A stretch of 64,000 bases of DNA from Flavobacterium sp. LC2016-12 (GCF_015351595.1 NZ_JADKPT010000003.1:248001-312000), one strand, 5' to 3'; shown: positions 1-7,607, counted from the stretch's first letter. Numbers and translations: made by a program. Notes: a model not told the origin generated them from the sequence alone.

Positions 1-597
1 TTGATAATGTGATAAAATTCGATGCGCATTCTCTCCCCTTTTAACGTTGCTTTTGGCCGACTTTTGAACCACAGCAATAAACAAACGATTGTTTTGTGTC
101 ACTTTACTGACGTTATAATTCACATTCAACTTAATATCGTGTTGACTGGCATCTAAAGATAATTGGGCTACAGCGGATTTTGAAAGCGCTGACTTAATTC
201 CGTTTCGAACAGCAGTTTCCTGAGATGCGATATAATCTATTTTACCATTGATAATCAATTGTGGCGTATAGATGGGATCTTTCTCCATAAATTTAGCATA
301 ATCGTATTGTCGTTTGGTATAATCTGCTTTGCTAAAAATATCTTTCCAGCCCTGCTTGTCCCAATAATCAACATGATACGCCAGAACGTAAAGATTGAAA
401 TCTTTATATTCATTTTGAATTCTCCCCATCAATTCATCTGCCGGAGGACAACTCGAACAGCCTTCAGAAGTATATAATTCCAAAAGTGCAAAGCCTTTCA
501 CTGCTTTTTTCTCAGGATTGTTTTGTCCAAAAGCAGTTATTCCAATTAGAAGAATCACTGCAATAAAGAATACGGGTATTAATTTTACTTTTTTCAT
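1..597 (-). CDS. Secreted DUF1223 thioredoxin-fold protein (partial, cut by left edge)
   Basis: The reading frame is open from an ATG at 595-597 to base 1, giving 199 codons, so the C-terminus lies outside the window. It has a signal peptide (hydrophobic residues about 8-22, ending near AFGQ), then LLELYTSEGCSSCPPAD. The CSSC pair sits where thioredoxin-fold proteins carry CxxC, and the TSEGCSSCPPAD block is typical of DUF1223. The family is exported, its substrate is not settled, and a redox role is inference. The neighbour is the peroxide-resistance protein Ohr, on the same strand and downstream of its own terminator hairpin, so the two are probably separate units. Confidence 0.85.
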   Translation of the reverse strand, partial: MKKVKLIPVFFIAVILLIGITAFGQNNPEKKAVKGFALLELYTSEGCSSCPPADELMGRIQNEYKDFNLYVLAYHVDYWDKQGWKDIFSKADYTKRQYDYAKFMEKDPIYTPQLIINGKIDYIASQETAVRNGIKSALSKSAVAQLSLDASQHDIKLNVNYNVSKVTQNNRLFIAVVQKSAKSNVKRGENAHRILSHYQ

Positions 598-616
598 GAT
601 TTAAAATTTTATTTTA

Positions 617-642
617 AAAGCCTCAACTTTCGAAGAGGCTTT
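617..642 (-). terminator. Rho-independent terminator after ohr
   Basis: AAAGCCTC at 617-624 pairs with GAGGCTTT at 635-642, followed on the minus strand by an A/T-rich tract. It lies 5 bp beyond the ohr stop codon and before the DUF1223 start. Confidence 0.7.
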
Positions 643-646
643 CATT

Positions 647-1057
647 TTATAGAATATTAATTTCAACTTTAATATTTCCTCTTGTCGCTTTTGAATAAGG
701 ACAAGTCTGATGTGCTTCATCTGCTAATTTTCTTGCAGTTTCAGTATCTAAACCTGGTAGACTAATATTTAATCTTGCCTGTAAAGAATAGGCTCCGTCT
801 GTTACAGCCAAATCTACTTCTGCATCTACGGCAGTTTCGGCAGGCAATTTAATATTTAGTTTTGAAGCTGCGATTCCCATTGCGCCAATAAAACAAGCTG
901 ACCATCCCGCAGCAAAAAGCTGTTCCGGATTTGTCCCAGGACGTGAAGATCCCGGAGAACTCAATTTAATATTCAATTGATCATCTGAACTTTGAGATGC
1001 TCCTTCGCGACCACCAGTTGTGTGTGTTTTTCCTGTGTATAAGATTTTTGTTTCCAT
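647..1057 (-). CDS. ohr: Organic hydroperoxide resistance protein (Ohr/OsmC family)
   Basis: This 136-residue protein is a thiol peroxidase that reduces organic and fatty-acid hydroperoxides, using a lipoyl-type reductant in the characterised members of the family. It has the full Ohr signature: catalytic Cys55 in WSACFIGAM, resolving Cys119 in TCPYSKATRGN, Arg17 in GGREG and Glu45 in NPEQLFA. The length is normal for the family. It acts in the cytoplasm. No MarR-type OhrR gene lies next to it, so its regulation cannot be read from the context. Confidence 0.95.
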   Translation of the reverse strand: METKILYTGKTHTTGGREGASQSSDDQLNIKLSSPGSSRPGTNPEQLFAAGWSACFIGAMGIAASKLNIKLPAETAVDAEVDLAVTDGAYSLQARLNISLPGLDTETARKLADEAHQTCPYSKATRGNIKVEINIL

Positions 1058-1071
1058 GATTTTATTAATTA

Positions 1072-1099
1072 TTAATTGTTAATTGTTAATTGTTAATTG
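1072..1099. repeat. Short tandem repeat, 4 x TTAATTG
   Basis: Four perfect head-to-tail copies of the 7-mer TTAATTG occupy the ohr upstream region. Two copies of GTGAAATGTGA follow at about 1100-1130. This is simple-sequence DNA with no evident coding content. Copy-number change here could alter ohr promoter spacing. Confidence 0.8.
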
Positions 1100-1141
1100 T
1101 GAAATGTGAGTTGTGCGTTGTGAAATGTGATGTTTATCTTT

Positions 1142-2182
1142 TTACTTTTTACTAAAATTATCTACGTCTATAATAGCCTGTGCAAATGCTTTTGGATCTT
1201 CTTGTGGTACATTGTGTCCGATGCCATTTAGGATTCGGTGATCGTATTTTCCTGTGAATTTGTCTATGTACGCTTTTCCATCCGCGAAAGCGCCATCAAA
1301 ATCACTTCCTATGGTGATCGTCGGAACTTTAATCGCAGGTCTTGCTGACAAACGTTTTTCTAGACTATTGTATTTAGATTCTCCAGGTTCAAGAGATTGT
1401 CTCCATCTGTAATTATGAATAACAATTGCCACGTGATCCGGATTATCAAAAGACTGGGCAGTTTGATCGTAAGTTGCTTTGTCAAATTTCCATAAAGGAG
1501 AAGCTATTTGCCAGATTTGTTTATTGAACTCATAAGTATTTTGAGCGTATCCTAATTTTCCTCTTTCAGTAGCAAAATAATATTGGTACCACCATCCTAA
1601 TTCTGCTTTTGGAGGTAATGGTTTTAAGTTGGCTTCAAGATTGACAACCAAATAACCACTTACCGAAACCAATCCTTGTAAACGTTCTGGCCAAAGTGCC
1701 GCCATAACCACAGCTGTTCTTGCTCCCCAGTCAAAACCACCAATTACTGCTTTATCAATTTTAAGTGCATCCATCAAAGCAATAATATCGCTTGCTAATG
1801 CTGCTTGTTGTCCGTTTCTAAAAGTATCTTTTGAAAGAAAGGTTGTAGTTCCTGAACCTCTTAAATAAGGTGTGATTACTCTATAGCCTTTTGAAACTAA
1901 AATCGGAACTACTTCATTGTAACTATGAATATCGTAAGGCCAGCCGTGAAGCAAAATTACCGGTTTTCCGTTTGAAGGTCCTGCTTCAGTATATCCTACG
2001 TTTAATAAACCGGCGTTAATTTGTTTTAATGTGCCAAGAGAAGAGCTTACTCCTATTGGGTTTGTTTTTTGATTTTCTGATTGTGCATTGATTGATGTCA
2101 TGGCAAAGAAAAGAACAGCGATTAAAAATATTTTAGAAGTTAAAGCTGTAATACAGTTTGTAATTTTTGATATTATTTTCAT
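1142..2182 (-). CDS. Exported alpha/beta hydrolase, epoxide hydrolase/dehalogenase type
   Basis: From the ATG at 2180-2182 this is a 346-residue protein with a long signal peptide ending near INAQ. HGWP (about 79-82) forms the oxyanion region. The nucleophile elbow is GGFDWGA with Asp151, not Ser, which places it with soluble epoxide hydrolases and haloalkane dehalogenases. The catalytic His is in GIGHNVPQEDP near the C-terminus. A longer frame starting at TTG 2228-2230 is rejected because that TTG is part of the promoter -7 box. The gene carries the same upstream module as the cupin and the second epoxide hydrolase, so all three probably respond to one AraC-type activator. Its substrate is unknown. 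Confidence 0.88.
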   Translation of the reverse strand: MKIISKITNCITALTSKIFLIAVLFFAMTSINAQSENQKTNPIGVSSSLGTLKQINAGLLNVGYTEAGPSNGKPVILLHGWPYDIHSYNEVVPILVSKGYRVITPYLRGSGTTTFLSKDTFRNGQQAALASDIIALMDALKIDKAVIGGFDWGARTAVVMAALWPERLQGLVSVSGYLVVNLEANLKPLPPKAELGWWYQYYFATERGKLGYAQNTYEFNKQIWQIASPLWKFDKATYDQTAQSFDNPDHVAIVIHNYRWRQSLEPGESKYNSLEKRLSARPAIKVPTITIGSDFDGAFADGKAYIDKFTGKYDHRILNGIGHNVPQEDPKAFAQAIIDVDNFSKK

Positions 2183-2227
2183 AATTCCTGATTTTTTAAT
2201 TATTTGATTATTAGTTAATTTCTTCGT

Positions 2228-2301
2228 CAAAAGTAGTCTGGTTATGGTTATTCTGAAATGAGAAAATAGCTCAAACGGACGAAGTAAAAGGTGAAACGGA
2301 C
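2228..2301 (-). promoter_or_regulatory. Shared AraC-type operator and TAnnTTTG promoter, copy 1
   Basis: On the plus strand the -7 box reads CAAAAGTA at 2228-2235 (TACTTTTG on the coding strand). The half-sites AAACGGAC lie at 2273-2280 and 2294-2301, a 21-bp period. The gap from -7 box to first half-site is 37 bp, identical in the two other copies (2789-2862, 4478-4551). Two direct half-sites two helical turns apart fit an AraC-family activator. No adjacent AraC gene was found. Confidence 0.75.
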
Positions 2302-2331
2302 AGACTGAAAGTTGAAAATTTTGTTGATGAA

Positions 2332-2742
2332 TTACTTTTTCAAAACCAAAACAGGTTTTCCTTTTTCAACGATATAAGTTGCCAGTTCTGAAGCTTTTGC
2401 ATTAGTATTGTTTCTCGCAGCGTGCACTACACCTGGAGGAATAAAAAGTACCTCTCCAGCTTTTAATGTTACTGTTCCCTTACCTTCGACTTCATACTCT
2501 AATGAACCTTCCAAAACATAGATCACTTCTTCTCCAGGATGCGAATGTTTTCCGAAAGCGGAATGCGCATCAAAATCAATTTTGGCCTGTACTGTTTCGT
2601 ATCCGGCAACACTAAGATCGTGTCGTTGTAAATCGGTGCGTTTTATTCCTGATTGCTGGGCTGAAACTGCGCCTGAAATAAGTAATGCAAAAAAGCTAAG
2701 GATAGTAATTGCGTTTGCTCTGAAGTTTGAATTTGTTTTCAT
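2332..2742 (-). CDS. Exported cupin-domain protein
   Basis: This 136-residue protein has a signal peptide ending near AVSAQ and one cupin_2 barrel. Motif 1 is visible as GKHSHPGEEVIYVLEG (metal-ligand His, His, Glu) and motif 2 as LKAGEVLFIPPGVVHAARN (His). Small exported cupins of this type bind a divalent metal, and no reaction can be assigned from sequence. It shares the operator module at 2789-2862 with the two alpha/beta hydrolases, which suggests a common inducing compound. The ATG at 2740-2742 is supported by the signal peptide. Confidence 0.88.
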   Translation of the reverse strand: MKTNSNFRANAITILSFFALLISGAVSAQQSGIKRTDLQRHDLSVAGYETVQAKIDFDAHSAFGKHSHPGEEVIYVLEGSLEYEVEGKGTVTLKAGEVLFIPPGVVHAARNNTNAKASELATYIVEKGKPVLVLKK

Positions 2743-2788
2743 GTTATTTAATTTTTTAAGTTGTTTGATTATCAGTTAATTTCTTCGT

Positions 2789-2862
2789 CAAAAGTACTTC
2801 GACCATCCTTTTTTTGAAATCAGAAAATAGCTCAAACGGACAAACTAGGGAGTGAAATGGAC
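2789..2862 (-). promoter_or_regulatory. Shared AraC-type operator and TAnnTTTG promoter, copy 2
   Basis: Plus-strand CAAAAGTA at 2789-2796 is the -7 box (TACTTTTG on the minus strand). The half-sites are AAACGGAC at 2834-2841 and AAATGGAC at 2855-2862, again with 37-bp and 21-bp spacings. It drives the cupin gene. Confidence 0.75.
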
Positions 2863-2974
2863 AGGCTCAAAGCTGGGGTTTTATGAGTGTATCAAAAATT
2901 AAACAAGTCCGATAGTAATGAAACCTTTATAAAGCAATTACCATTTTTTGTTTCCTATTTTTTTAATTAAAAAA

Positions 2975-3007
2975 AGGTTCTGTTCCATAAAAATGGAATC
3001 AGAACCT
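2975..3007. terminator. Terminator hairpin after the epoxide hydrolase unit
   Basis: AGGTTCTGTTCCAT at 2975-2988 pairs with ATGGAATCAGAACCT at 2993-3007 (14 pairs, one bulged base), flanked by A and T runs. It ends the minus-strand unit that holds the small peptide and the epoxide hydrolase. Confidence 0.85.
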
Positions 3008-3026
3008 CTTTTTAAATTACTGTTGC

Positions 3027-3107
3027 TTAACCTATAACCTCACTCAACAATAGAGCGAATAATAATACCCATAATGTATGAGCAATAATTTTTACTGCAT
3101 TTTTCAT
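3027..3107 (-). CDS. Possible 26-residue single-pass membrane peptide
   Basis: A short frame starts at ATG 3105-3107 and ends with TAA at 3027-3029. The peptide begins MKNAVKIIAHT and continues with a Leu/Val/Ala-rich segment that could form one transmembrane helix, ending SEVIG. It lies 22 bp after the epoxide hydrolase stop on the same strand and 19 bp before the terminator hairpin, so it would be the last gene of that transcript. The ribosome-binding site is weak (AAAGAAAT region). No family is recognised. It could be a genuine small membrane protein or chance coding. Confidence 0.45.
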   Translation of the reverse strand: MKNAVKIIAHTLWVLLFALLLSEVIG

Positions 3108-3129
3108 TTTGTATTTCTTTTAAAATTTA

Positions 3130-4431
3130 TTATTTTCTTAATGATTTAAAAGCTGCGCGAAGTTCTTCTGTAAAAAGTTGTGGTTCTTCCCAAGAAGCGA
3201 AGTGACCGCCTTTGTTTACTTCATTAAAATAAATCAGATTTTTGTAGGCTTTCTCCGTCCAGCTTTTTGGTGCCTGATAAATTTCTCCAGGGAAAACAGT
3301 TACGGCAACCGGAATTTTAATTTCATTTGTTCTTTGCTCAACGACATTAAAATTGTTCGTGTTATTCTCCCAATATAAATTAGCAGATGAATTGGCTGTA
3401 TTTGTAAGCCAGTACAATGAAATATCATCCAGCATTTCATCTTTGGTTAATGATTTTTCAGCATCTCCTCCACTATACGTCCATTCGTTGAATTTATCTA
3501 AGAAGAAAGAAGCTAAACCTACTGGAGAATCTGTAAGTCCGTATCCTAAAGTTTGAGGTCTTGTGACCATCATTCCTGCATAACCACCACCTTTTGTGTA
3601 TAATTTATTAAGAGAAACAAAAGCCGCTTTTTCTTTTGCTGATAATCCTGCAGGTACCGGATCTCCGTCTTTAAGTGCTTTAGCAACATCTGCCGGAACT
3701 GTCGCTGGCATATTTACGTGAATAGCTAATAATCCTTCTGGTGCCTGACGTGCCATTGCATCTGCAATTACAGAACCCCAATCACCTCCTTGTGAAACAT
3801 AATGTTTATATCCTAAACGTTTAATCAACACATCCCAGGCAGTTCCAATTTTTTCTGGTCCCCAACCCGTTCCTTTTGGTTTTTCTGAAAAGCCATAACC
3901 CGGCATTGAAGGAATAACCAAATCAAAAGCATCTTCTGCTTTTCCTCCGTAAGCTGTAGGATCAGTTAAAGGTCCAACCACTTTTAAAAGTTCAAAAACA
4001 GAACCCGGCCATCCGTGAGTGATTATCAAGGGCAAAGCATTTTTATGTTTCGATTTAATATGGATAAACTGAATATCCAATCCATCGATGTTGGTTACAA
4101 ACTGTGGCAATGCATTTAGTTTCGCTTCTGCCTTATGCCAGTCATAATCGGTTCCCCAATATTTTACCAATTTTTGAATTTGTGCCAATTTTACTCCCTG
4201 AGACTGATCTGTAACTGTTTCCTGTTGTGGCCACCTTGTAGCATTTACGCGATTTTTAAGATCTTTAATTGCCTCTTGATTTACACTAATATGATACGGA
4301 CGAATAGCTTCTGAATCTTTTACTGCTTGAACTTCTTTTTTCTGTCCAAAACTGGTAGCTGCGATCAGCATAAAAGCTCCTGTTGCGATTGCGTTTAAGA
4401 AGCTGCGATTATTCTTTTGAGTTGTTTTCAT
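3130..4431 (-). CDS. Exported epoxide hydrolase with EHN N-terminal domain
   Basis: This 433-residue protein has a signal peptide ending near TSFGQ. An EHN domain follows (about 42-150, with the characteristic TRWP at 65-68 and a YWGTDYDW block), then an alpha/beta hydrolase core. HGWPG is at 139-143, the nucleophile is Asp217 in SQGGDWGS, and the C-terminal catalytic His is in GGHFASWEEP. This is the microsomal epoxide hydrolase (EphA/mEH) architecture, and family members open epoxides to diols. Its promoter module matches those of the other hydrolase and the cupin. It is probably periplasmic or on the outer face of the cell. Its natural substrate is unknown. Confidence 0.92.
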   Translation of the reverse strand: MKTTQKNNRSFLNAIATGAFMLIAATSFGQKKEVQAVKDSEAIRPYHISVNQEAIKDLKNRVNATRWPQQETVTDQSQGVKLAQIQKLVKYWGTDYDWHKAEAKLNALPQFVTNIDGLDIQFIHIKSKHKNALPLIITHGWPGSVFELLKVVGPLTDPTAYGGKAEDAFDLVIPSMPGYGFSEKPKGTGWGPEKIGTAWDVLIKRLGYKHYVSQGGDWGSVIADAMARQAPEGLLAIHVNMPATVPADVAKALKDGDPVPAGLSAKEKAAFVSLNKLYTKGGGYAGMMVTRPQTLGYGLTDSPVGLASFFLDKFNEWTYSGGDAEKSLTKDEMLDDISLYWLTNTANSSANLYWENNTNNFNVVEQRTNEIKIPVAVTVFPGEIYQAPKSWTEKAYKNLIYFNEVNKGGHFASWEEPQLFTEELRAAFKSLRK

Positions 4432-4477
4432 TTTTTTTTGATTTTTAAATTATTTGACTATCAGTTAATTTCTTCGT

Positions 4478-4551
4478 CAAAAGTATTTCGACAATACTTG
4501 TTTAAAAATCATTAAATAGTCCAAACGGACAAAGTGAGGAGTGAAATGGAC
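4478..4551 (-). promoter_or_regulatory. Shared AraC-type operator and TAnnTTTG promoter, copy 3
   Basis: Plus-strand -7 box CAAAAGTA at 4478-4485, half-sites AAACGGAC at 4523-4530 and AAATGGAC at 4544-4551. The spacing is the same as in copies 1 and 2. It drives the EHN epoxide hydrolase. Confidence 0.75.
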
Positions 4552-4584
4552 AGTGTGAAATATGAGATTTGAAATACTTTGCGA

Positions 4585-4718
4585 GTTAACCACAAAGGGC
4601 GCAAAGATTTTTTAAGTGCGCTTTTATAAAAACACAAAGGTCACAAAGCTATATGGATAATAACTTTGCGACCTTTGCGTATCCCGATAGCTATCGGCAT
4701 AGCGGCCTTTGCGGTTAA
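4585..4718. repeat. Intergenic inverted-repeat element, CAAAGGGCGC family, copy 1
   Basis: The arms are GTTAACCACAAAGGGCGC near 4585 and GCGGCCTTTGCGGTTAA at 4702-4718, with internal copies of CAAAG-type words. The palindrome TCCCGATAGCTATCGG at 4682-4697 is embedded in it. A relative lies at 7608-7705. The 335-bp gap 4432-4766 otherwise holds only the promoter copy 3 and a short run of GAAACYT-type repeats at about 4730-4757. Confidence 0.75.
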
Positions 4719-4766
4719 AATATTCCAACCTGAAACTTGAAACTTTGAAACCTGAAACAAAACAAT

Positions 4767-5510
4767 TTAAGCTAAAACCATTCCTCCATCCATAATAAAA
4801 TCAGCTCCTGTGATGAATTTTGAAGCATCACTGCTTAAATGTGAAACCATTTTTGCCACATCTTCTGAAGTTCCCATTTGTTTTAGCGGAATTCTATCAA
4901 CTACAACATCCATAATTGATTTTACAGTTGTTTCATCTAAACCTACTTTTTTCATTACTTCAGTTTCTGTTGGACCAGGACTAACCGAATTTACTCTGAT
5001 TTTTCGTGGCGCTAATTCTACCGCTGCTATTTTCATTACGGCATTCAGAGCAGTTTTACTTGATGAATAAATGGATGATCCTGCTCCGCTCATACTCGCA
5101 GTATTAGAAGAAAGAAATACTACAGATGCACCATCATTCAAAATCGGAATAAACTTGCTTAAAGTGAAGTAAGCTCCTTTTAAGTTGATATTCATAATAT
5201 CATCGTATAAGGTTTCTGTGGCTTTTTCAATAGTTCCTAAACCAGCGATTCCGGCGTTAATGAAAAGAATATCAACTTGTCCAAAATCTTCTTTTACTTT
5301 TAAAGCCAAATTTTCAATGTCCAAAACACGAGACTGATCAGCAATTATAGCATGAACTCCCAATTCTGAAGCTGCTTTTTCAATTGCTTCTTTTCTTCTT
5401 CCGGTAATGATAACCTTTGCTCCTTGTTCTTTAAGTTGTTTGGCTGTTGCATAACCAATTCCGCTATTTCCTCCGGTAATTACAACAACTTTATTTTTTA
5501 AATTGTCCAT
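4767..5510 (-). CDS. SDR-family NAD(P)-dependent oxidoreductase
   Basis: This 247-residue classical short-chain dehydrogenase has the cofactor loop TGGNSGIG at 12-19. It also has the NAG motif (INAGIAG), the catalytic Ser in FLSSNTAS, the Tyr and Lys in YSSSK, and the usual SPGPTETEV after the active site. An Arg-Arg after the second strand (TGRRKE) favours NADP(H). It is cytoplasmic, and its substrate cannot be assigned. It is transcribed away from an HxlR regulator across a 370-bp gap. That pairing is common for SDR genes, and the regulator probably controls it. Confidence 0.92.
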   Translation of the reverse strand: MDNLKNKVVVITGGNSGIGYATAKQLKEQGAKVIITGRRKEAIEKAASELGVHAIIADQSRVLDIENLALKVKEDFGQVDILFINAGIAGLGTIEKATETLYDDIMNINLKGAYFTLSKFIPILNDGASVVFLSSNTASMSGAGSSIYSSSKTALNAVMKIAAVELAPRKIRVNSVSPGPTETEVMKKVGLDETTVKSIMDVVVDRIPLKQMGTSEDVAKMVSHLSSDASKFITGADFIMDGGMVLA

Positions 5511-5598
5511 TTTTTTATGTTTTTAAATTAACGGTACAAAGTTAAATCTGAAAAGACATTGCTTTTTCAATGGTATCATAGAGTATACTGCGTGTGTG

Positions 5599-5828
5599 TT
5601 TTTTCACCATATAAGTGATATAAGTTGATATTATAGCAAATAATTTAGCTGCTTTGTATAATACTGATCAAGATCATATAAGAAAATAGCAATGAGTATT
5701 TTAGTACTTAAAATAAATGCGATAAAAATTACTCTAAATAAGTTCAGCTTAAATGACCTCATCCACAAAGATTACTCAAACGAACCACAAAGTTTAAATG
5801 AACTTATATCACTTATATGGTGAAAAAA
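5599..5828. repeat. Intergenic element with perfect 28-bp terminal inverted repeats
   Basis: The arm at 5599-5626 (starts TTTTTTCACCATATAAGTG) is the exact reverse complement of 5801-5828 (starts AACTTATATCACTTATATGG). About 174 bp lie between them, with no coding frame of note. The element fills most of the gap between the SDR and hxlR-type genes. It may be a MITE-like insertion, or the arms may be operator copies for the regulator. Confidence 0.8.
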
Positions 5829-5880
5829 TATCTACACGGTGAAAAAAAATGTTTTATATCTTAGTACAAATTAAATTTCA

Positions 5881-6249
5881 ATGGAGAGAAATCAGAAAGA
5901 AGAGTTTCAGGCGCTTCAGGATACTTTATATGTTTTAGGCGGGAAATGGAAATTGCCTATTATTAACTCCATTTGTAATGGAAACACCCGATTCAAGGAA
6001 ATTCAACAAAGTATTCCGGGAATAACTTCACGTATGCTTTCTAAAGAATTGAAAGATATGGAGCTCAATAATTTGGTAAAAAGAACAGAAGACCGTGATG
6101 CCAAAGTGCCTATACTTTATGAATCGACAGAATATTGCAAATCTTTTGGCCCCATTATATCTGAAATGATCAATTGGGGAATCTCGCATCGGGAACACAT
6201 TCGGAATAAAGAAAAAAATGCTGCTGTAACTAAAAAAATAAAGCCCTGA
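5881..6249 (+). CDS. HxlR-family winged-helix transcriptional regulator
   Basis: This 122-residue protein matches HxlR along its length: LGGKWKLPIINSICNGNTRFKEIQ, then IPGITSRMLSKELKDMELNNLV (recognition helix) and a wing with KRTEDRDAKVPILYE. The N-terminal redox-sensing Cys-Pro found in some family members is absent. The only cysteines are at INSICNG and EYCKSF. It is divergent from the SDR gene and probably regulates it. Its stop codon TGA lies inside the stem of the bidirectional terminator at 6241-6263. Confidence 0.92.
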   Translation: MERNQKEEFQALQDTLYVLGGKWKLPIINSICNGNTRFKEIQQSIPGITSRMLSKELKDMELNNLVKRTEDRDAKVPILYESTEYCKSFGPIISEMINWGISHREHIRNKEKNAAVTKKIKP

Positions 6250-6263
6250 AATTTCAGGGCTTT
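6241..6263. terminator. Bidirectional terminator between hxlR-type gene and lysine-rich gene
   Basis: AAGCCCTGAAATTTCAGGGC is a near-continuous palindrome flanked by A-rich and T-rich runs on both sides. It serves two convergent genes. The plus-strand gene ends within the stem. Confidence 0.9.
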
Positions 6264-6267
6264 ATTT

Positions 6268-6819
6268 TTATTTTTTCTTTTTCGATTTTGATTTCGATTT
6301 TTTAGCTTTCTTTTTGGCTATTTTTTTTGCCTTAGCTTTCTCTTTTGCTTTTTTTGCTTTGGCTTGCTTTTTAGCTTTTGCTTTTTGCTTTGCTTTTTTA
6401 GCTTTCTCTTTCTTTTTATCCTCTTTCGCTTTTTCTTTTTTCTTAGCTACTTGTTTTTTCTTTTTTGCTTTTTCTTTGTCTTTGTCTTTTGCGTCTTTTT
6501 CTTTCATCTTGTTCTTCTTCTTTTTAGATTTACTATTATTTTTATCTTCTGAAACAATTTCTTCTGTTTTTTCCAAAACCTCAGCCGAAACGGCTTCTTC
6601 TTTTTGTTCTATAGCTTCTGGAACTAAAACTTCAGCCTTTTTTACAGGTTTCTTTTTTGTTGTGGTAGTTTTTGACTTTACTGCTGCCGCTGGTTTTGAA
6701 TCCGTTGTTTCCGTTTTTATGTCATTGTCATTAGCAATTTCATTTTCAAGTGTTTGCTCACTGGCCTTTAAACTATCGTTTTCAGAGCTTTCATTTAATT
6801 CGTTTTCTTTTTCTTTCAT
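6268..6819 (-). CDS. Lysine-rich low-complexity protein (histone H1-like tail)
   Basis: This is a 183-residue protein without a recognisable fold. Residues 1-95 are acidic and Ser/Thr/Glu-rich with a basic patch TTTTKKKPVKK. Residues about 100-183 are almost wholly Lys, Ala, Glu and Ser in KAK/KKKEKAK runs, resembling the C-terminal tails of H1-like bacterial proteins. Such tails bind nucleic acid nonspecifically, so a nucleoid or RNA-binding role is inferred. The antisense strand gives long Phe-rich open frames that are artefacts of the AAR-rich coding. The start at ATG 6817-6819 is the first in frame. Confidence 0.75.
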   Translation of the reverse strand: MKEKENELNESSENDSLKASEQTLENEIANDNDIKTETTDSKPAAAVKSKTTTTKKKPVKKAEVLVPEAIEQKEEAVSAEVLEKTEEIVSEDKNNSKSKKKKNKMKEKDAKDKDKEKAKKKKQVAKKKEKAKEDKKKEKAKKAKQKAKAKKQAKAKKAKEKAKAKKIAKKKAKKSKSKSKKKK

Positions 6820-6923
6820 GTGCAGATATATTATTAGAGTGAAATTTTAAATAATTTTCAATGTTATTTATATTTTAACTGAATGTTAATTAATTATTAA
6901 CAAATATACCTTTAAAAATAACG

Positions 6924-6968
6924 CTCCAATGTTAAGTTTTGCTTCAGATTAAAAACTTAACATTGGAG
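6924..6968. promoter_or_regulatory. Perfect 17-bp dyad upstream of the XRE-cupin regulator (operator candidate)
   Basis: CTCCAATGTTAAGTTTT at 6924-6940 is exactly inverted at 6952-6968, with 11 bp between. It is centred about 60 bp before the regulator ATG and far from any T run that would make it a terminator. The position suits autoregulation by the HTH protein. Confidence 0.6.
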
Positions 6969-7008
6969 ACTATGTACTATATTTACAATTCAAACTACAG
7001 GTTTTATT

Positions 7009-7593
7009 ATGGAAGATTTTTTAATTGGTATTGGAAAAAGATTAAAAGAAATTAGAAAGAAAAATTCGCTAACCATTCATGAAGTTGCCAACAGAGCCGG
7101 CGTTAGCAATGGACTAATTTCGAGAATCGAAAACGGAAGAACTATTCCATCCCTGCCCGTTTTAATTGAGTTGATACAATCCTTAAATACTGATGTCAGT
7201 TACTTTTTTGAAGGTGTTGAAAATACCAAAAATGCAAAGTACCTGCATATTAAAAAAGAAGATTATCAAAAAATAGAGAAAGAAGACAGGGCCGAAACAA
7301 AAGGTTTTAATTACTATCATATCTTCAGTAAAAGTATTAATTCTATTGGTTTTGAAGCTGTAATACTTGACGTTGAACCCGATTGTAAACGTGAAAAAGT
7401 AATTACAGATGCCTGGGAATTTAAATACATCATCAAAGGAAGTGTGACTTATATTATTGATGATGTTGAAGTATTGGTCAGCGAAGGAGATTCTTTATGT
7501 TTTAATGGAAGACATCCGCACGTTCCTGAAAACAGAACTACCGAAAATTGTGTTATGTTAGTGCTTTACTTCTACTCTGAAAGTAATAGTTAA
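7009..7593 (+). CDS. XRE-family regulator with C-terminal cupin sensor domain
   Basis: This 194-residue protein has an HTH_3 domain at about 8-65 (RLKEIRKKNSLTIHEVANRAGVSNGLISRIENGRTIPSL) and a cupin_2 domain at about 110-190. The cupin includes KYIIKGSVTYIIDD and the metal-type His residues in FNGRHPHVP. Regulators with this layout usually sense a small metabolite of the genes they control. It is the first gene of the presumed organophosphorus locus and is preceded by a perfect dyad. It converges on the phosphodiesterase-like lipoprotein gene. The inducer is unknown. Confidence 0.9.
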   Translation: MEDFLIGIGKRLKEIRKKNSLTIHEVANRAGVSNGLISRIENGRTIPSLPVLIELIQSLNTDVSYFFEGVENTKNAKYLHIKKEDYQKIEKEDRAETKGFNYYHIFSKSINSIGFEAVILDVEPDCKREKVITDAWEFKYIIKGSVTYIIDDVEVLVSEGDSLCFNGRHPHVPENRTTENCVMLVLYFYSESNS

Positions 7594-7607
7594 TATTTAC
7601 TTCATAC

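Noticed and set aside
2183..2230. Longer N-terminus of the alpha/beta hydrolase from TTG 2228-2230
   Set aside because: The TTG is part of the TACTTTTG -7 box, so it is not transcribed as a start. The ATG at 2180-2182 gives a proper signal peptide.
6314..6850. Long Phe/Ala-rich frames on the plus strand
   Set aside because: They are antisense reflections of the lysine-rich gene (AAR codons give TTY on the other strand). No start signal and no family.
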